64,000 nucleotides of DNA from Methylocystis echinoides (GCF_040687965.1 NZ_CP156084.1:3534501-3598500), one strand, 5' to 3'. Counted from the first letter of the stretch, positions 1-9,422 are shown. The notes: a model not told the origin generated them from the letters alone. Translations and numbers: made by a program.

Positions 1-165
1 TTCTTCGAGAAGCTGCAAAGAGAAATCGAGACGGCCTCAGACCGCCTGATCGCGGAGGCGGTGGCGAGGGACCCGAGCCTCGCGGCGGTCGTCGAGGAAG
101 GCCGCGCCAAGGCGCTGGCCAGGGACAGCCGCAAAGCGGCGCGGGAGCGGGTCGAGAAGGCTTAG
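1..165 (+). CDS. C-terminal end of an unidentified helical protein (5' truncated)
   Basis: The frame is open from the first base of the window and ends at TAG 163-165, leaving 54 residues. They are rich in Glu, Arg, Lys and Ala and read as one long charged helix ending in RKAARERVEKA. The start lies outside the window and I do not recognise the family. Its stop overlaps the stop of the convergent gene on the other strand by a few bases. Confidence 0.55.
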   Translation, partial: FFEKLQREIETASDRLIAEAVARDPSLAAVVEEGRAKALARDSRKAARERVEKA

Positions 166-497
166 CGCGCCTCGGGCGCAAGCCCCAGCGTCTGCTCGAC
201 GCGACGCAGCCGGCCTTCCATTTCGCTGATCAAGACGCCATGGCCGACGACTGTCGTGTGGTACTCGACGACGGCGCGGCGCAAACCCACGATCTGGTCG
301 CTCAAATCCTTCCGGGTCCTGTCGATCTTGGCGTCGAGCGTCGCGATGTCCGACGCCACGTCAGCGCGGAGAGACTGGATTTCGTCCTTCGTCGCCATTG
401 TCTCGCGGATGGTCACCATCTCTGAGCGCATGCCGGCCATTTCGGCGCGGATCTCGCGCAGGATATGGACGACGAGGTTGTCGGGTTGTTCGCTCAC
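162..497 (-). CDS. Small coiled-coil protein, function unknown
   Basis: This 111-residue protein starts at GTG 497. Heptad-like patterns from about residue 10 to 75 (ILREIRAEMAGMRSEM, SLRADVASDIATLDAK) predict a long coiled coil, and the C-terminal part (EMEGRLRRVEQTLGL) is another helix. There is no signal peptide or membrane segment. Similar short coiled-coil proteins are common hypotheticals in Rhizobiales. No function can be assigned. Confidence 0.6.
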   Translation of the reverse strand: MSEQPDNLVVHILREIRAEMAGMRSEMVTIRETMATKDEIQSLRADVASDIATLDAKIDRTRKDLSDQIVGLRRAVVEYHTTVVGHGVLISEMEGRLRRVEQTLGLAPEAR

Positions 498-560
498 GTC
501 AGCGCACTCACTTTCACTCGAGCGTCAATAATGCGCGACCTCGAGCTCAAGCGCAATATC

Positions 561-1130
561 CTACAACCCCACCACCCCATTCAACGCCGCCGGCGCTGGG
601 AGCAACGGATACTCGGCTTCGACGATATAGGGCCCGCCGCCAACCGAGTCGCGGGACGAATAGAGCACGAAGCGCTCGGCGGTGAATTTGAGCGGCGGGA
701 AATAGCCGCGCGCGCCGAGATAGGCGGCGACCGAAGCCGAATTCGATCCGCGCAGCCGCGCCAGCGTCACATGCGGCGCATATTTGCGCGCTTCCGGCGG
801 GGCGCCGAGCCGGCGCATCAGGCGCTCCTGCTCCGCCTGCATCTCGAGAAGCGCCGGCGTCGACCTCACGCGCGCGACGATGGCGCGCGGCCTGCCGCCC
901 CCAAAGGAATCGAGCTGGTCGATCGTCACCTCCAGCTCCGGCCGACGCACGAAGGAAAGCGCATTGGCGGCGTCGCGGGCGAAGGCGTCGTCGACGTCGC
1001 CGATGAAGCGCACGGTGATGTGATAATTTTCGACGTCGATCCAGCGGGCGCCCGAGACGCCGCCGCGCAGCCGCGCGAGGCTCTCCGCGACATGGGGAGG
1101 AACTTCAAGGGCCGTAAAAAGTCTTGGCAT
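561..1130 (-). CDS. thpR: RNA 2',3'-cyclic phosphodiesterase (LigT/ThpR family)
   Basis: This 189-residue cytoplasmic protein belongs to the 2H phosphoesterase superfamily, which hydrolyses 2',3'-cyclic phosphate ends of RNA. Both HxTx motifs are present: YHITVRF near residue 37 and PHVTLAR near residue 121. The length matches the family, and the N-terminus MPRLFTALEVPP is typical (family usually has LFVAL.LP). The ATG at 1130 has a strong upstream GGAGGA. The next gene upstream on the same strand is the tesA-type esterase, about 30 bases away, so the two may be cotranscribed. Confidence 0.9.
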   Translation of the reverse strand: MPRLFTALEVPPHVAESLARLRGGVSGARWIDVENYHITVRFIGDVDDAFARDAANALSFVRRPELEVTIDQLDSFGGGRPRAIVARVRSTPALLEMQAEQERLMRRLGAPPEARKYAPHVTLARLRGSNSASVAAYLGARGYFPPLKFTAERFVLYSSRDSVGGGPYIVEAEYPLLPAPAALNGVVGL

Positions 1131-1157
1131 GTGTTCCTCCTCGCCGTTGGAGCGCGC

Positions 1158-1829
1158 CTATTTGGCGCGCGATTCTCTCGCCGCGCCCGAGGGCGCGAGC
1201 GCTCTTTCCGCATAGGGGGCAATGTTTTCGACGATCTTGCGCACGCCCGCGGGATTGGGATGCAGGCCGTCTCCGAGCAGGAGAGCGGGGTCGCCCCACA
1301 CGCCTTCCATGAAGAACGGAACCATCGTCACTCCGTATTTCGTGGCGAGGTCGGGATAGATCGAATCGAATTCCTGCCGATAAGCTTGCCCCCAATTGTT
1401 GCTGGAGACCATGGCCGTCAGTATGACATTCACGCCTTTCGACCGGAAAATCTCGAGCATCTTCTCCAAATTGGCGCGGACCTCCGCCGGGGGCAGGCCC
1501 TGCAGCATATCATTCGCCCCGAGCTCGAGAATCGCCAGATCGACGGGTCCGTCGGACAGCACATAGTCGAGCCTCGCGAGGCCCATCGCCGTCGTGTCGC
1601 CGGAGACGCCCGCATTGACGACCTTGACGCTGAAGCCGTTGGCCGCCAACCGTTTGCCCAGTTGGACGGGCAGCGTATCCTCCGCGGAAAGCCCCGGCCC
1701 CGCCGTCAAACTGTCTCCGAACGCGATGATGCGTTTTTCCGCCGCCTCGGCCCCGGCCCCCAGGGACGCCAAAATGAGGGCGCAGGCGGCGATTTGGAGC
1801 CGGCCCCGGAACAGGCGATAAGTCGTCAC
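1158..1829 (-). CDS. tesA: Arylesterase / SGNH-hydrolase (TesA-like), periplasmic
   Basis: This is an SGNH/GDSL esterase. The block I motif is FGDSLTAGPG with the nucleophile Ser, the Gly and Asn blocks appear in VSGDTT and LGANDML, and the catalytic Asp-His pair is in DGLHPN. The N-terminus is a signal peptide (Arg-rich, then AACALILASLGAGAEA), so the enzyme is exported and acts as acylesterase or lysophospholipase. The open frame runs on to 2234, but that part is antisense to the ABC gene. I chose GTG 1829 because it starts just before the signal peptide; ATG 1883 is the alternative. The layout divergent from ybbA-ybbP is the same as in enterobacteria. Confidence 0.85.
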   Translation of the reverse strand: MTTYRLFRGRLQIAACALILASLGAGAEAAEKRIIAFGDSLTAGPGLSAEDTLPVQLGKRLAANGFSVKVVNAGVSGDTTAMGLARLDYVLSDGPVDLAILELGANDMLQGLPPAEVRANLEKMLEIFRSKGVNVILTAMVSSNNWGQAYRQEFDSIYPDLATKYGVTMVPFFMEGVWGDPALLLGDGLHPNPAGVRKIVENIAPYAERALAPSGAARESRAK

Positions 1830-1839
1830 AAGCGTCTGT

Positions 1840-2547
1840 ATGGGCGCGCCAATCAAGGAAAGCTTCTCCGTGCCACCGGTCATTGAACTCGCCGACGTGG
1901 ATCTTACCCTGGGCGACGGCGCCGCGCGGGTCCATGTTCTCAAGGGCGTCAGCCTCAGCATAGACCATGGCCAGACGGTTGGTCTCCTGGGGCCGTCGGG
2001 TTCCGGGAAATCGACCTTGCTCATGACCCTCGCCGGCCTCGAGCGCCCCGATTCCGGCTCGGTCAGGATAGACGGCCGTGACATGGGCGCGCTCTCGGAA
2101 GACGCGCTGGCGCGGTTCCGTGGTGAGAAAATAGGCGTGGTCTTCCAGTCTTTCCAGCTCATCCCAACCATGACGGCGCTGGAGAACGTCGCCGTGCCGC
2201 TGGAGCTCGCCAGAAAGCCGGACGCTTTCGCCATCGCTGAGGCCGAACTTGCGGCCGTAGGCCTCTCCGACCGGCTTGCGCATTATCCCGCGCAGCTTTC
2301 GGGCGGCGAGCAGCAGCGCGTGGCGCTGGCCCGCGCGCTCGCGCCCGATCCGCTGATCCTCGCAGCCGACGAGCCGACGGGCAATCTCGACTCGGAGACC
2401 GGCGCGGCGGTCATCGACCTCATCTTCGCCCAGCAGAAGCGCCGGGGCGCGACGCTGGTGCTCGTGACCCATGATCCCGGCCTCGCGGCGCGCTGCGGGC
2501 GGCGCGTCCGGCTGCGCTCCGGGCGCATCGAGGCGGATGAGGCGTGA
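1840..2547 (+). CDS. ybbA: ABC transporter ATP-binding protein, YbbA/LolD type
   Basis: This 235-residue ATPase has Walker A GPSGSGKST (about residue 50), Q-loop VVFQSFQLIP, signature LSGGEQQRVALARAL, Walker B LILAADEPTGNLD and the H-loop in VLVTHDP, all in the MacB/LolD-like arrangement. It probably energises the FtsX-type permease that follows and overlaps its last bases. ATG 1840 gives an N-terminal extension; GTG 1870 (VPPVIELADV) fits the family start better. The tesA-ybbA-ybbP neighbourhood suggests a role in envelope lipid or lipoprotein handling, but the substrate is unproven. Confidence 0.92.
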   Translation: MGAPIKESFSVPPVIELADVDLTLGDGAARVHVLKGVSLSIDHGQTVGLLGPSGSGKSTLLMTLAGLERPDSGSVRIDGRDMGALSEDALARFRGEKIGVVFQSFQLIPTMTALENVAVPLELARKPDAFAIAEAELAAVGLSDRLAHYPAQLSGGEQQRVALARALAPDPLILAADEPTGNLDSETGAAVIDLIFAQQKRRGATLVLVTHDPGLAARCGRRVRLRSGRIEADEA

Positions 2548-5105
2548 TGCGGGCGTTTCGTTTCAACGCGCTTCCCTTCGGCCTGCGCTTCGCCCTGCGC
2601 GATCTCCTCGGAGACCCGCGCGGCTTCGCCATCTTCATCGCCTGTATCGTCATCGGCGTCGCGGCGATCTCCGGGGTCTCGGGCCTCTCCCGCTCGCTCG
2701 AACAGGGCCTCGCCCGCGAGGGCCGAACGATCCTCGGCGGCGACGCTTCCTTCAGCCTCGTCGCCCGGGAATTGAGCCCGGAGCAGCGCGCCTTCTTCGC
2801 TGCGCGCGGGCGCCTCTCCGAAATCGCCCTGATGCGCGCCATGGCCCGGCGTGACGACGGCGAGGCGGCGATGGTCGAAATCAAGGCCGTCGATCCTGCG
2901 ACCTACCCCGCCTTCGGCGCCGTCGCCCTCGATCCCGCCCTTCCCCTCCCCGAGGCGCTCGCGGAAAAGGATGGGGCCTTCGGAATCGCGGTCGATCCGA
3001 TCCTGCTGGCGCGGCTCGATATCAAGCTCGGCGACCCGCTGATGATCGGCGCGGCGCGCGTCACGCCGCGGGTCAAACTCGAAAGCGAACCCGACAAGCT
3101 CGCCGGCGGGGTCGGCTTCGGCCCGCGCGTGATGATGAGCCGCGCGGCGCTTGCCGCCACCGGCCTCGTGACGCCGGGCTCGGTGGTGCGCCATGTGGCG
3201 CGCGTGACGCTCAACGGCAATGTCAGCGACGAGGCCGTAAAAGCCTTCGCCCAATCCGCCGACGCAGCCTTCCCGCAAGCGGGCTGGGAGGCGCGCCGGC
3301 GCGACGCCGTCTCTCCGCAGTTCTCGCGCAATCTGGAGCGCTTCACGCAATTGCTGACCCTCGTGGCGCTGACGGCGCTTGTCGCCGGCGGCGCCGGCGT
3401 CGCCAACGCCGTGCAAGGCTTCGTCGAGCGCAAGCGCATGCAGTTCGCGATATTGAAGGCGCTGGGGGCGACGGGCTCGCGCGTCTTCGCCATTGCGCTG
3501 GCTCAGGTCATGGCGGCGGCGGCGTTTGCGATCCTTCTCGGGCTCGCGGTCGGCGCCCTCATCCCGTGGGCGGCGTCGGAAGCGCTGCGGCAGGCGGCGG
3601 ACCTCCCCGTTTCGGCGGCGCTCGACGCGCGCGGCGCCTTCTACGGCGCCCTCTACGGCCTGCTCGTGACACTGATCTTCGCCCTCCCCCCGCTTGGCCG
3701 GGCGCATGAAATTCCCGTCGCCGCCTTGCTGCGCGACGATCCGCGCGCCGCGCGACTCTGGCGCTACCGGGCGGGGGCCGCTCTCGCCGCGATCGCGCTC
3801 GGCGCGCTGGTGATGCTCTCCTCCTCCGACTTGAAGCTCGGCGCCTATTATGTCGCCACGTCGGTCGCCGCCTTTGCCCTGCTGCGCGGCGCGGCCTGGA
3901 TCACCATGCGCGTCGCCCGCGCCCTGCCCCGCCCGCGCGACGCCAGACTGCGGCTGGCGCTCGCCAATATCTGGCGGCCGAAGAGCCTCACGCCCGCGCT
4001 CGTCGTCTCCATCGGCCTGACGCAAACGCTGCTGATCGCGCTCGCTCTGGTCGAGGGCGCCATCCATAACGAGCTGGAGCGCGCCGACGCGGGCGAAATT
4101 CCGAACTTCTTCTTTATCGACGCGCCGAAGACGCAGGCGCGAGCCTTCAACGATTTTCTTGCCGAGCAGGTCCCCGGCGCGAAGATCGAGCATGTGCCGA
4201 TGATGCGCGGCCGCATTGTGGAGGTTAAAGGCGTCCCGGTCGAACGGATCACCGTGGTCGACGACGTCAAATGGGCGCTCGAAGGCGACCGCGGCGTCAC
4301 CTTCTCGGCCACGGTGCCAGCCAATTCCCAGCTCGTTGCGGGCGAATGGTGGGCGGCGGATTATGATGGGCCGCCGCTCGTTTCTCTGGAGCAGCGCATC
4401 GCCGAAGGGCTCGGCCTGTCGCTCGGCGACGAGATCAAGGTGAATGTTCTGGGCCGCGAGACCGTCGCGCGGGTCGCGAGCCTGCGCAAGGTCGACTGGC
4501 GCAGCTATGGCATCAACTTCGTGATGGTGTTCTCGCCCAACACTTTCGCCAAGGCCCCCTACATGGAGCTTTTCACCATCGCCTATGGCGCGCCGACTGT
4601 CGCCGCGCGGGACGCGACAGACGCCAAACTGGCGCGTGAGGCCGCAAAGCGTTTTCCCATGATCGTCTCGGTCCGCGTGAAGGAGGCGCTGGCCGCTGTC
4701 GACAAGATCGCCGGACAGTTGGCGCTCGCCGCTCGCGCGGCGGCAGGCCTGGCCATCGTCACCGCCGTCCTGGCGCTCGCCAGCGCCGTCGCGAGCGGCC
4801 AGCGCGCCAGGCTACATGACGCCGTCGTGCTGAAGACATTGGGCGCGACGCGAAGGTGGCTGGCCACTGCTTACGGACTGGAGTTCGGGGTCGTCGGCCT
4901 GGTCGCCTCGCTCATCGCCCTCGCCGCCGGCACGGGCGCCGCCTACGCCATGGTGACGCTGCTGATGAAGATCGACTTCGCCTTTTCCGTCACCGCGGCG
5001 TTGGCGACGACGGCGGCGACGCTCGCCGTCACCATCGGACTTGGCCTTGCGGGAACGTGGCGCGTGCTGTCGCGCCGGCCGGGCCCCGAATTGCGCGAGC
5101 TGTGA
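2547..5105 (+). CDS. ybbP: FtsX-family ABC permease, YbbP type
   Basis: This is a permease of about 852 residues with one membrane segment near the N-terminus, a large periplasmic domain, a first FtsX block around residues 265-400 (FTQLLTLVALTALVAGGAG), a middle pair of segments, a second periplasmic domain and a final FtsX block (LALAARAAAGLAIVTAVLALASAVASGQRARLHD). Ten membrane segments in two FtsX modules is the YbbP pattern. The start overlaps the ATPase stop (TGATG), so the two are translationally coupled; GTG 2544 is an alternative start one codon upstream. Confidence 0.9.
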   Translation: MRAFRFNALPFGLRFALRDLLGDPRGFAIFIACIVIGVAAISGVSGLSRSLEQGLAREGRTILGGDASFSLVARELSPEQRAFFAARGRLSEIALMRAMARRDDGEAAMVEIKAVDPATYPAFGAVALDPALPLPEALAEKDGAFGIAVDPILLARLDIKLGDPLMIGAARVTPRVKLESEPDKLAGGVGFGPRVMMSRAALAATGLVTPGSVVRHVARVTLNGNVSDEAVKAFAQSADAAFPQAGWEARRRDAVSPQFSRNLERFTQLLTLVALTALVAGGAGVANAVQGFVERKRMQFAILKALGATGSRVFAIALAQVMAAAAFAILLGLAVGALIPWAASEALRQAADLPVSAALDARGAFYGALYGLLVTLIFALPPLGRAHEIPVAALLRDDPRAARLWRYRAGAALAAIALGALVMLSSSDLKLGAYYVATSVAAFALLRGAAWITMRVARALPRPRDARLRLALANIWRPKSLTPALVVSIGLTQTLLIALALVEGAIHNELERADAGEIPNFFFIDAPKTQARAFNDFLAEQVPGAKIEHVPMMRGRIVEVKGVPVERITVVDDVKWALEGDRGVTFSATVPANSQLVAGEWWAADYDGPPLVSLEQRIAEGLGLSLGDEIKVNVLGRETVARVASLRKVDWRSYGINFVMVFSPNTFAKAPYMELFTIAYGAPTVAARDATDAKLAREAAKRFPMIVSVRVKEALAAVDKIAGQLALAARAAAGLAIVTAVLALASAVASGQRARLHDAVVLKTLGATRRWLATAYGLEFGVVGLVASLIALAAGTGAAYAMVTLLMKIDFAFSVTAALATTAATLAVTIGLGLAGTWRVLSRRPGPELREL

Positions 5106-5108
5106 GGC

Positions 5109-5474
5109 TCAGGCCTCCAGTCCAAAAATAGAGAAGTCCAGCTTGCCTTCGACGACGTCTCCGTCGACCGAAAGCACCCGGTAGACGATGTGATAGTCGC
5201 CCGGCATCAGCGAGGGCGTTGGCAAAGTGAGCTCCCTGGAGGGCTCCTTCTGCGTCTTCTCCGCGATGACCGCGCCCTTGTTGTCCTTGAGCTTTACGGT
5301 GGAGTAGAGCGCGTCGGCCTTGCCGGAGAAGACCAACCGGATCGTGTGCAACGGCTTGAGCACCTGTTGCTTGTTGGCGGGATAAGAGTCGACGAGGACG
5401 GCATGGGCCGAGACGGGAACGGCGAGCGCCGTCAGGGCGAGCGCGGCAAGGGCGCCCGTCAGAACGGATTTCAT
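5109..5474 (-). CDS. copC: CopC-domain copper-binding protein, periplasmic
   Basis: The 121-residue precursor starts at ATG 5474 behind GGAGAAAG. The signal peptide (KSVLTGALAALALTALAVPVSA) is followed by mature HAVLVDSYPAN, so the N-terminal copper-ligand His is exposed after cleavage at ALA/SA-HAV as in CopC. The beta-sandwich continues through IRLVFSGKADAL and ends in VDGDVVEGKLDFSI. The usual SxDGH motif near the end reads SVDGD here, so one of the Cu(II) ligands is missing. No copD lies next to it. Copper handling fits a methanotroph, but that is context only. Confidence 0.85.
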   Translation of the reverse strand: MKSVLTGALAALALTALAVPVSAHAVLVDSYPANKQQVLKPLHTIRLVFSGKADALYSTVKLKDNKGAVIAEKTQKEPSRELTLPTPSLMPGDYHIVYRVLSVDGDVVEGKLDFSIFGLEA

Positions 5475-5737
5475 CTTGCTTTCTCCTCGCATCCCCGGCG
5501 CGAGAAGGCGGGGCGCGTTTTTCGCAGTTGAAACGTCCCGGCGTCGCGGGCTGTTCGCCGCATGGTGTTATTTTTCAGGAACGCCGACCCGGCTGCGGCC
5601 GCGCCCTGCTCTTGCCCATTGGCAAGGTTTCGGAGTAGAAGCGCGTCTCGCGCCGCCGGCCGAAAGGCCGTTTCGGCGCTTTTTGGCTTGCCCGCGCGTC
5701 TGCGCAGACGGGCCGCCCCTGACCGGAATGTGACCTC

Positions 5738-6733
5738 GTGCCCGACAAGAGCGTGTTTACGCCGCAGAATATCGGCATTTCCGTCCTCGGCGGCGTCGCC
5801 GCGGCGGCGATTGGCGCCGTTGTCGCGCGGGGCGGCTTTGGCGGGCTGCTGTTTGCCCATCTCGCGCCGCTGCCGCTCGTCATCGTGGCGCTCGGCTTTG
5901 GGATCGTGCACGGGGCGACCTCGGCGCTGGTCGCGACCGTCGTTCTCTCGGTCGCGCTGCACCCTGTCGTCGGCATGGGCTACGCCCTGCTCGTCGCCGC
6001 GCCGGCCTGGCTTGGGGCCTATGCCGCCTCCGGCGCGCCGCGCGGCGGCCGCGATCTCGTCACCCGCAATGTCGCGAGTTGGTCGTGCCTCGCCGCCGCC
6101 AGCGTGCTGGCGACGGCCGTTATTCTATGGCTGGTTGTCGCGACGCTGAGTTTCGGCTCGCTCGACGAGGCCTTAAACCCCATTCGCGCCCGCGCCTTCC
6201 TGCTGCTCGACGCCATGTTGCGCGAGAAGGAACTGCCCGAGAGCGCCAATCCGACGGAACTCTCCGGCGTCGTCGCCCGCTCCGTCCCGGCCTTTCTCGC
6301 GGGCTACGGCCTGCTGATCCATGTCGCCAATCTCTGGCTCGGCGGGACCATTGCGCGGGCCTCCAGCCTGCTCACCCGTCCCTGGCCGGACATCGCCATG
6401 GATTTCCGCCTGCCCCGCGCCGTCACCGGCCTCTTCGCCTCGGGCGTCGTCCTGTCCCTGTTCAGCGGGCCTTCGGCCGCCATCGGGCTGGTGCTGGCCG
6501 CGACCATGGGCATGCTGCTGATGCTGCAAGGGCTCGCGGTCGTGCATGTGCTGCTGCGCGGCTCCAAGTCGAGCGCGCTCGTGCTCTCGATCATCTATTT
6601 CATGCTCGGCCTTCTCGGTTGGCCGATCGTGCCCCTCGCCGTGCTCGGCGGCGCCGACACCGTCTTCAACTATCGCGACCGCAAGTCGGCCGCGGCGCCC
6701 GGTCAGCCGCAAAAAACGGCGGAGTCGGATTGA
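5738..6733 (+). CDS. DUF2232 multispanning membrane protein
   Basis: This 331-residue protein has about eight hydrophobic segments ([71 protein letters not shown]; and others). In Rhizobiales a DUF2232 protein commonly sits directly before rplI, as here (49 bases apart). The start is GTG 5738. The rpsF and rpsR genes that often precede it are not found upstream. The function is unknown; integral inner-membrane location is clear. Confidence 0.85.
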   Translation: MPDKSVFTPQNIGISVLGGVAAAAIGAVVARGGFGGLLFAHLAPLPLVIVALGFGIVHGATSALVATVVLSVALHPVVGMGYALLVAAPAWLGAYAASGAPRGGRDLVTRNVASWSCLAAASVLATAVILWLVVATLSFGSLDEALNPIRARAFLLLDAMLREKELPESANPTELSGVVARSVPAFLAGYGLLIHVANLWLGGTIARASSLLTRPWPDIAMDFRLPRAVTGLFASGVVLSLFSGPSAAIGLVLAATMGMLLMLQGLAVVHVLLRGSKSSALVLSIIYFMLGLLGWPIVPLAVLGGADTVFNYRDRKSAAAPGQPQKTAESD

Positions 6734-6782
6734 CTTTGACCGCATTTTCCTGACAAAGGCGCCAACTCTCGGAGAAACGAAA

Positions 6783-7346
6783 ATGGAAGTTATTCTGCTC
6801 GAACGCGTGGCCAAGCTCGGCCAGATGGGCGACACGGTCAAGGTGCGCGACGGCTACGCCCGCAATTTCCTCCTCGCCCGCGGCAAGGCGCTGCGCGCGA
6901 CCGAATCGAACAAGAAGCATTTCGACAGCCAGCGCGCTCAGATCGAGGCGCGCAATCTCGAGGCGAAGACCGAGGCTTCCGCCGTCGCCGAGAAGCTCGA
7001 GGGGCAGATCTTCATCATTATCCGTCAGGCGGGCGAGAGCGGCCAGCTCTATGGCTCGGTCTCGACGCGCGACATTGCCGAGGCCGCGACGGCCGGCGGC
7101 TTCTCGATCAATCGCAACCAGATCGTCCTCACCCATCCGATCAAAACGCTTGGCCTCCATAATGTGCCGGTGCATCTGCACGCCGAGGTGGACGTGAAGA
7201 TCGTGATCAACGTCGCCCGTTCGGAAGAAGAGGCCGAGCGTCAGGCCCGCGGCGAGTCGGTTTTCGCCCGCGAAGAGACGTCGATGGACGACCTCGGCCT
7301 CGAGGTCGGCGCCGCGCTCGCCGAGGCTGGCGACGTCGAGATGTAA
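6783..7346 (+). CDS. rplI: 50S ribosomal protein bL9
   Basis: This 187-residue protein carries the bL9 N-terminal signature: [17 protein letters not shown], then [16 protein letters not shown], which binds 23S rRNA. A connecting helix and the C-terminal domain ([32 protein letters not shown]) follow. The tail after residue 150 is longer and acidic compared with the approximately 150-residue E. coli protein, which is usual in Rhizobiales. The ATG at 6783 follows GGAGAAAC. A strong terminator follows directly, so the DUF2232-rplI unit ends here. Confidence 0.96.
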   Translation: MEVILLERVAKLGQMGDTVKVRDGYARNFLLARGKALRATESNKKHFDSQRAQIEARNLEAKTEASAVAEKLEGQIFIIIRQAGESGQLYGSVSTRDIAEAATAGGFSINRNQIVLTHPIKTLGLHNVPVHLHAEVDVKIVINVARSEEEAERQARGESVFAREETSMDDLGLEVGAALAEAGDVEM

Positions 7347-7370
7347 TCAGTCGACCGCAAGGGTCATCTC

Positions 7371-7410
7371 AAAAAGCCTCCCACGGTCCTGCCGTGGGAG
7401 GCTTTTTCTT
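7371..7410 (+). terminator. Rho-independent terminator after rplI
   Basis: A 16-bp perfect stem (left arm 7371-7386, 5-base loop TCCTG, right arm 7392-7407) begins with an A-run and ends with a T-run, so it can work in both directions. It separates rplI from dnaB. Confidence 0.9.
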
Positions 7411-7691
7411 TGCTGGGGCATGATGCGCGCCCAAAAACGCCGCTGGCCGAGCGCCAATAGGCCGCGTACGCTACGCGAATGATTCGCCGCACAGGCAAGC
7501 GCTTTTCGTTGCGCCGAGCAAAATCCATGGCGTGGCTGTGGATATGACTCGCAACATCGACGCGCGAAACGCGCGGGTAAGAGTCAAGGCTGGCGCGGGG
7601 AGCAACCGCGTGCGAATGTCGTCATGCATCCGGATGGCTTCCGCGTCGCGTCTGAAGGCCCCGGCGTTTCATTCAAAGTCGACGAGAACAA
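7411..7691. other. rplI-dnaB intergenic region
   Basis: Between the rplI terminator and the dnaB start there are about 280 bases without a convincing gene. Short plus-strand frames here run into dnaB out of frame and have no recognisable content. The stretch presumably holds the dnaB promoter, but I cannot point to a convincing -35/-10 pair. Confidence 0.4.
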
Positions 7692-9197
7692 ATGCCCCCA
7701 GTCGAACAATTGGCGGGTGCGCGCCTCTATCCGGTCGCGCAGCCCGAGCCGCCGGCCTATCGCGCGCCTCCGCATAATCTCGAGGCTGAACAAGCGCTGC
7801 TCGGCGCGATTCTCGTCAACAATGACGCCTTCGACCGCGTCTCCGACTTCCTGCGTCCAGAGCATTTTTCGGAAGAGCTGCATCGCCGTATCTTCGAAAC
7901 GACGGCGCAGCTCATTCGCGCCGGCAAGCTCGCGACCGTCGTGACCTTGAAAACATTTCTGGCCGACATCGAGCTGCCCGCCGGCGTAACGATCCAGGCC
8001 TATCTCGCGCGCCTCGCCGCCGAGGCGACGACCATCATCAACGCCGAAGACTACGGGCGAATCGTCCACGACCTCGCCGTGCGACGCGATCTCATCAACA
8101 TCGGCGAGGAAATCGTCAACACGGCCTTTGACTCGCCCGTCGACGCCAGCCCCCGCGCGCAAATCGAGGAGGCCGAGCGCAAGCTTTATTCGATCGCCGA
8201 GACAGGCCGCTATGAGGGCGGCTTCCAGCGGTTTTCTGACGCGCTGGCGATCGCGATCGACATGGCCTCGAGCGCCTATATGCGCGATGGCCATCTCTCC
8301 GGCATTTCGACGGGGCTCATCGATCTCGACGAGAAGATGGGCGGCCTGCAGAAATCCGACCTGATCATCGTCGCCGGCCGCCCCGGCATGGGCAAGACGG
8401 CGCTCGCGACGAACATCGCCTTCAACATCGCCAAGGCCTATCAGTACGACGTCGAGCCCGACGGCTCGCATAAGACAATCAACGGCGGCATCGTCGGCTT
8501 CTTCTCTCTCGAAATGTCCGCCGAACAATTGGCCACGCGCGTCATCGCCGAGCAGTCCGGCGTGCCGAGCTACAAGATCCGCCGCGGCGATCTCAACCAG
8601 GACGATTTTGAGCGCATCGTCGCGGCCTCGCGCGAGATGCAGAGCATCCCCTTCTATATCGACCAGAGCGGCGGCATCTCCATCGCGCAGCTCGTCGCGC
8701 GCGCGCGTCGCCTGAAGCGGCAGAAAGGCCTCGATCTTCTCGTCGTCGACTATCTGCAATTGCTGGCGGGCTCGAAGTCGCGAAACGACAATCGCGTGCA
8801 GGAGCTGACCGAAATCACGACCGGCCTGAAGGCGCTGGCGAAAGAACTGAATGTGCCGGTGATCGCGCTCTCGCAGCTTTCCCGCCAAGTCGAAGCGCGC
8901 GACGACAAGCGCCCGCAGCTCTCCGATCTGCGTGAATCTGGCTCGATCGAGCAGGACGCCGACGTGGTGCTCTTCGTCTATCGCGAAGAATATTATCTGA
9001 AGAACAAGGAGCCGCGCGAAGGCACGGAAGAGCACATCAACTGGATGGCCGAGATGGAGCGCGCGCATGGCCGCGCCGAGGCCATTATCGGCAAGCAGCG
9101 CCACGGCCCGACGGGAACCGTGCCGCTCGCCTTCGAAGCTGAAGTCACGCGCTTCTCCAATCTCGCCGACGAAGAGAAATTGCCCCCGCGGCTATAA
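7692..9197 (+). CDS. dnaB: Replicative DNA helicase DnaB
   Basis: This 501-residue hexameric helicase unwinds the replication fork. The N-terminal domain is recognisable from residue 26 (PPHNLEAEQALLGAILVNNDAF). The RecA-like domain has Walker A AGRPGMGKT at about residue 230, FFSLEMSAEQLATR, Walker B LLVVDYLQLL and the arginine-finger region SQLSRQVEARDDKRPQLSDLRESGSIEQDAD. The C-terminus KQRHGPTGTV is conserved. No intein is present. The gene stands alone behind the rplI terminator. Confidence 0.97.
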   Translation: MPPVEQLAGARLYPVAQPEPPAYRAPPHNLEAEQALLGAILVNNDAFDRVSDFLRPEHFSEELHRRIFETTAQLIRAGKLATVVTLKTFLADIELPAGVTIQAYLARLAAEATTIINAEDYGRIVHDLAVRRDLINIGEEIVNTAFDSPVDASPRAQIEEAERKLYSIAETGRYEGGFQRFSDALAIAIDMASSAYMRDGHLSGISTGLIDLDEKMGGLQKSDLIIVAGRPGMGKTALATNIAFNIAKAYQYDVEPDGSHKTINGGIVGFFSLEMSAEQLATRVIAEQSGVPSYKIRRGDLNQDDFERIVAASREMQSIPFYIDQSGGISIAQLVARARRLKRQKGLDLLVVDYLQLLAGSKSRNDNRVQELTEITTGLKALAKELNVPVIALSQLSRQVEARDDKRPQLSDLRESGSIEQDADVVLFVYREEYYLKNKEPREGTEEHINWMAEMERAHGRAEAIIGKQRHGPTGTVPLAFEAEVTRFSNLADEEKLPPRL

Positions 9198-9294
9198 CGC
9201 CGACGGCGCTTGTCGACAAAGCTGCGAGGCACATCGCCCTTCGAGACGCGCGCGCTCCTCACGAACCTAAGCAATAACTGGAACCCCCTCATGC

Positions 9295-9422
9295 TGAGGA
9301 GCCGCCGAAGGTGGCGTCTCGAAGCATGAGGAGCCGCCGAAGGTGGCGTCTCGAAGCATGAGGAGCCGCCGAAGGCGGCGTCTCGAAGCATGAGGAGCCG
9401 CCGAAGGCGGCGTCTCGAGGCA
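9295..9422. repeat. Four tandem copies of a 32-bp REP-like unit
   Basis: Four head-to-tail 32-bp units lie at 9295-9326, 9327-9358, 9359-9390 and 9391-9422. Each contains the self-complementary core GCCGCCGAAGGCGGC (GGTGGC in the first two). The sequence between dnaB (end 9197) and the PRC-barrel gene (from 9490) is otherwise empty. Related single units occur at 51203-51250 and 63011-63060, so it is a dispersed genomic repeat rather than a CRISPR. Confidence 0.85.

Noticed and set aside
1830-2234. N-terminal extension of the esterase frame
   Set aside because: It is antisense to the ABC ATPase; the signal peptide defines a start near 1829.
2283-4193. 636-aa minus-strand open frame
   Set aside because: It is antisense to the YbbA/YbbP genes and has shadow composition.
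9295-9422. Possible CRISPR array
   Set aside because: Repeats are head-to-tail without spacers, contain a palindromic REP-like core, and no cas genes are near.
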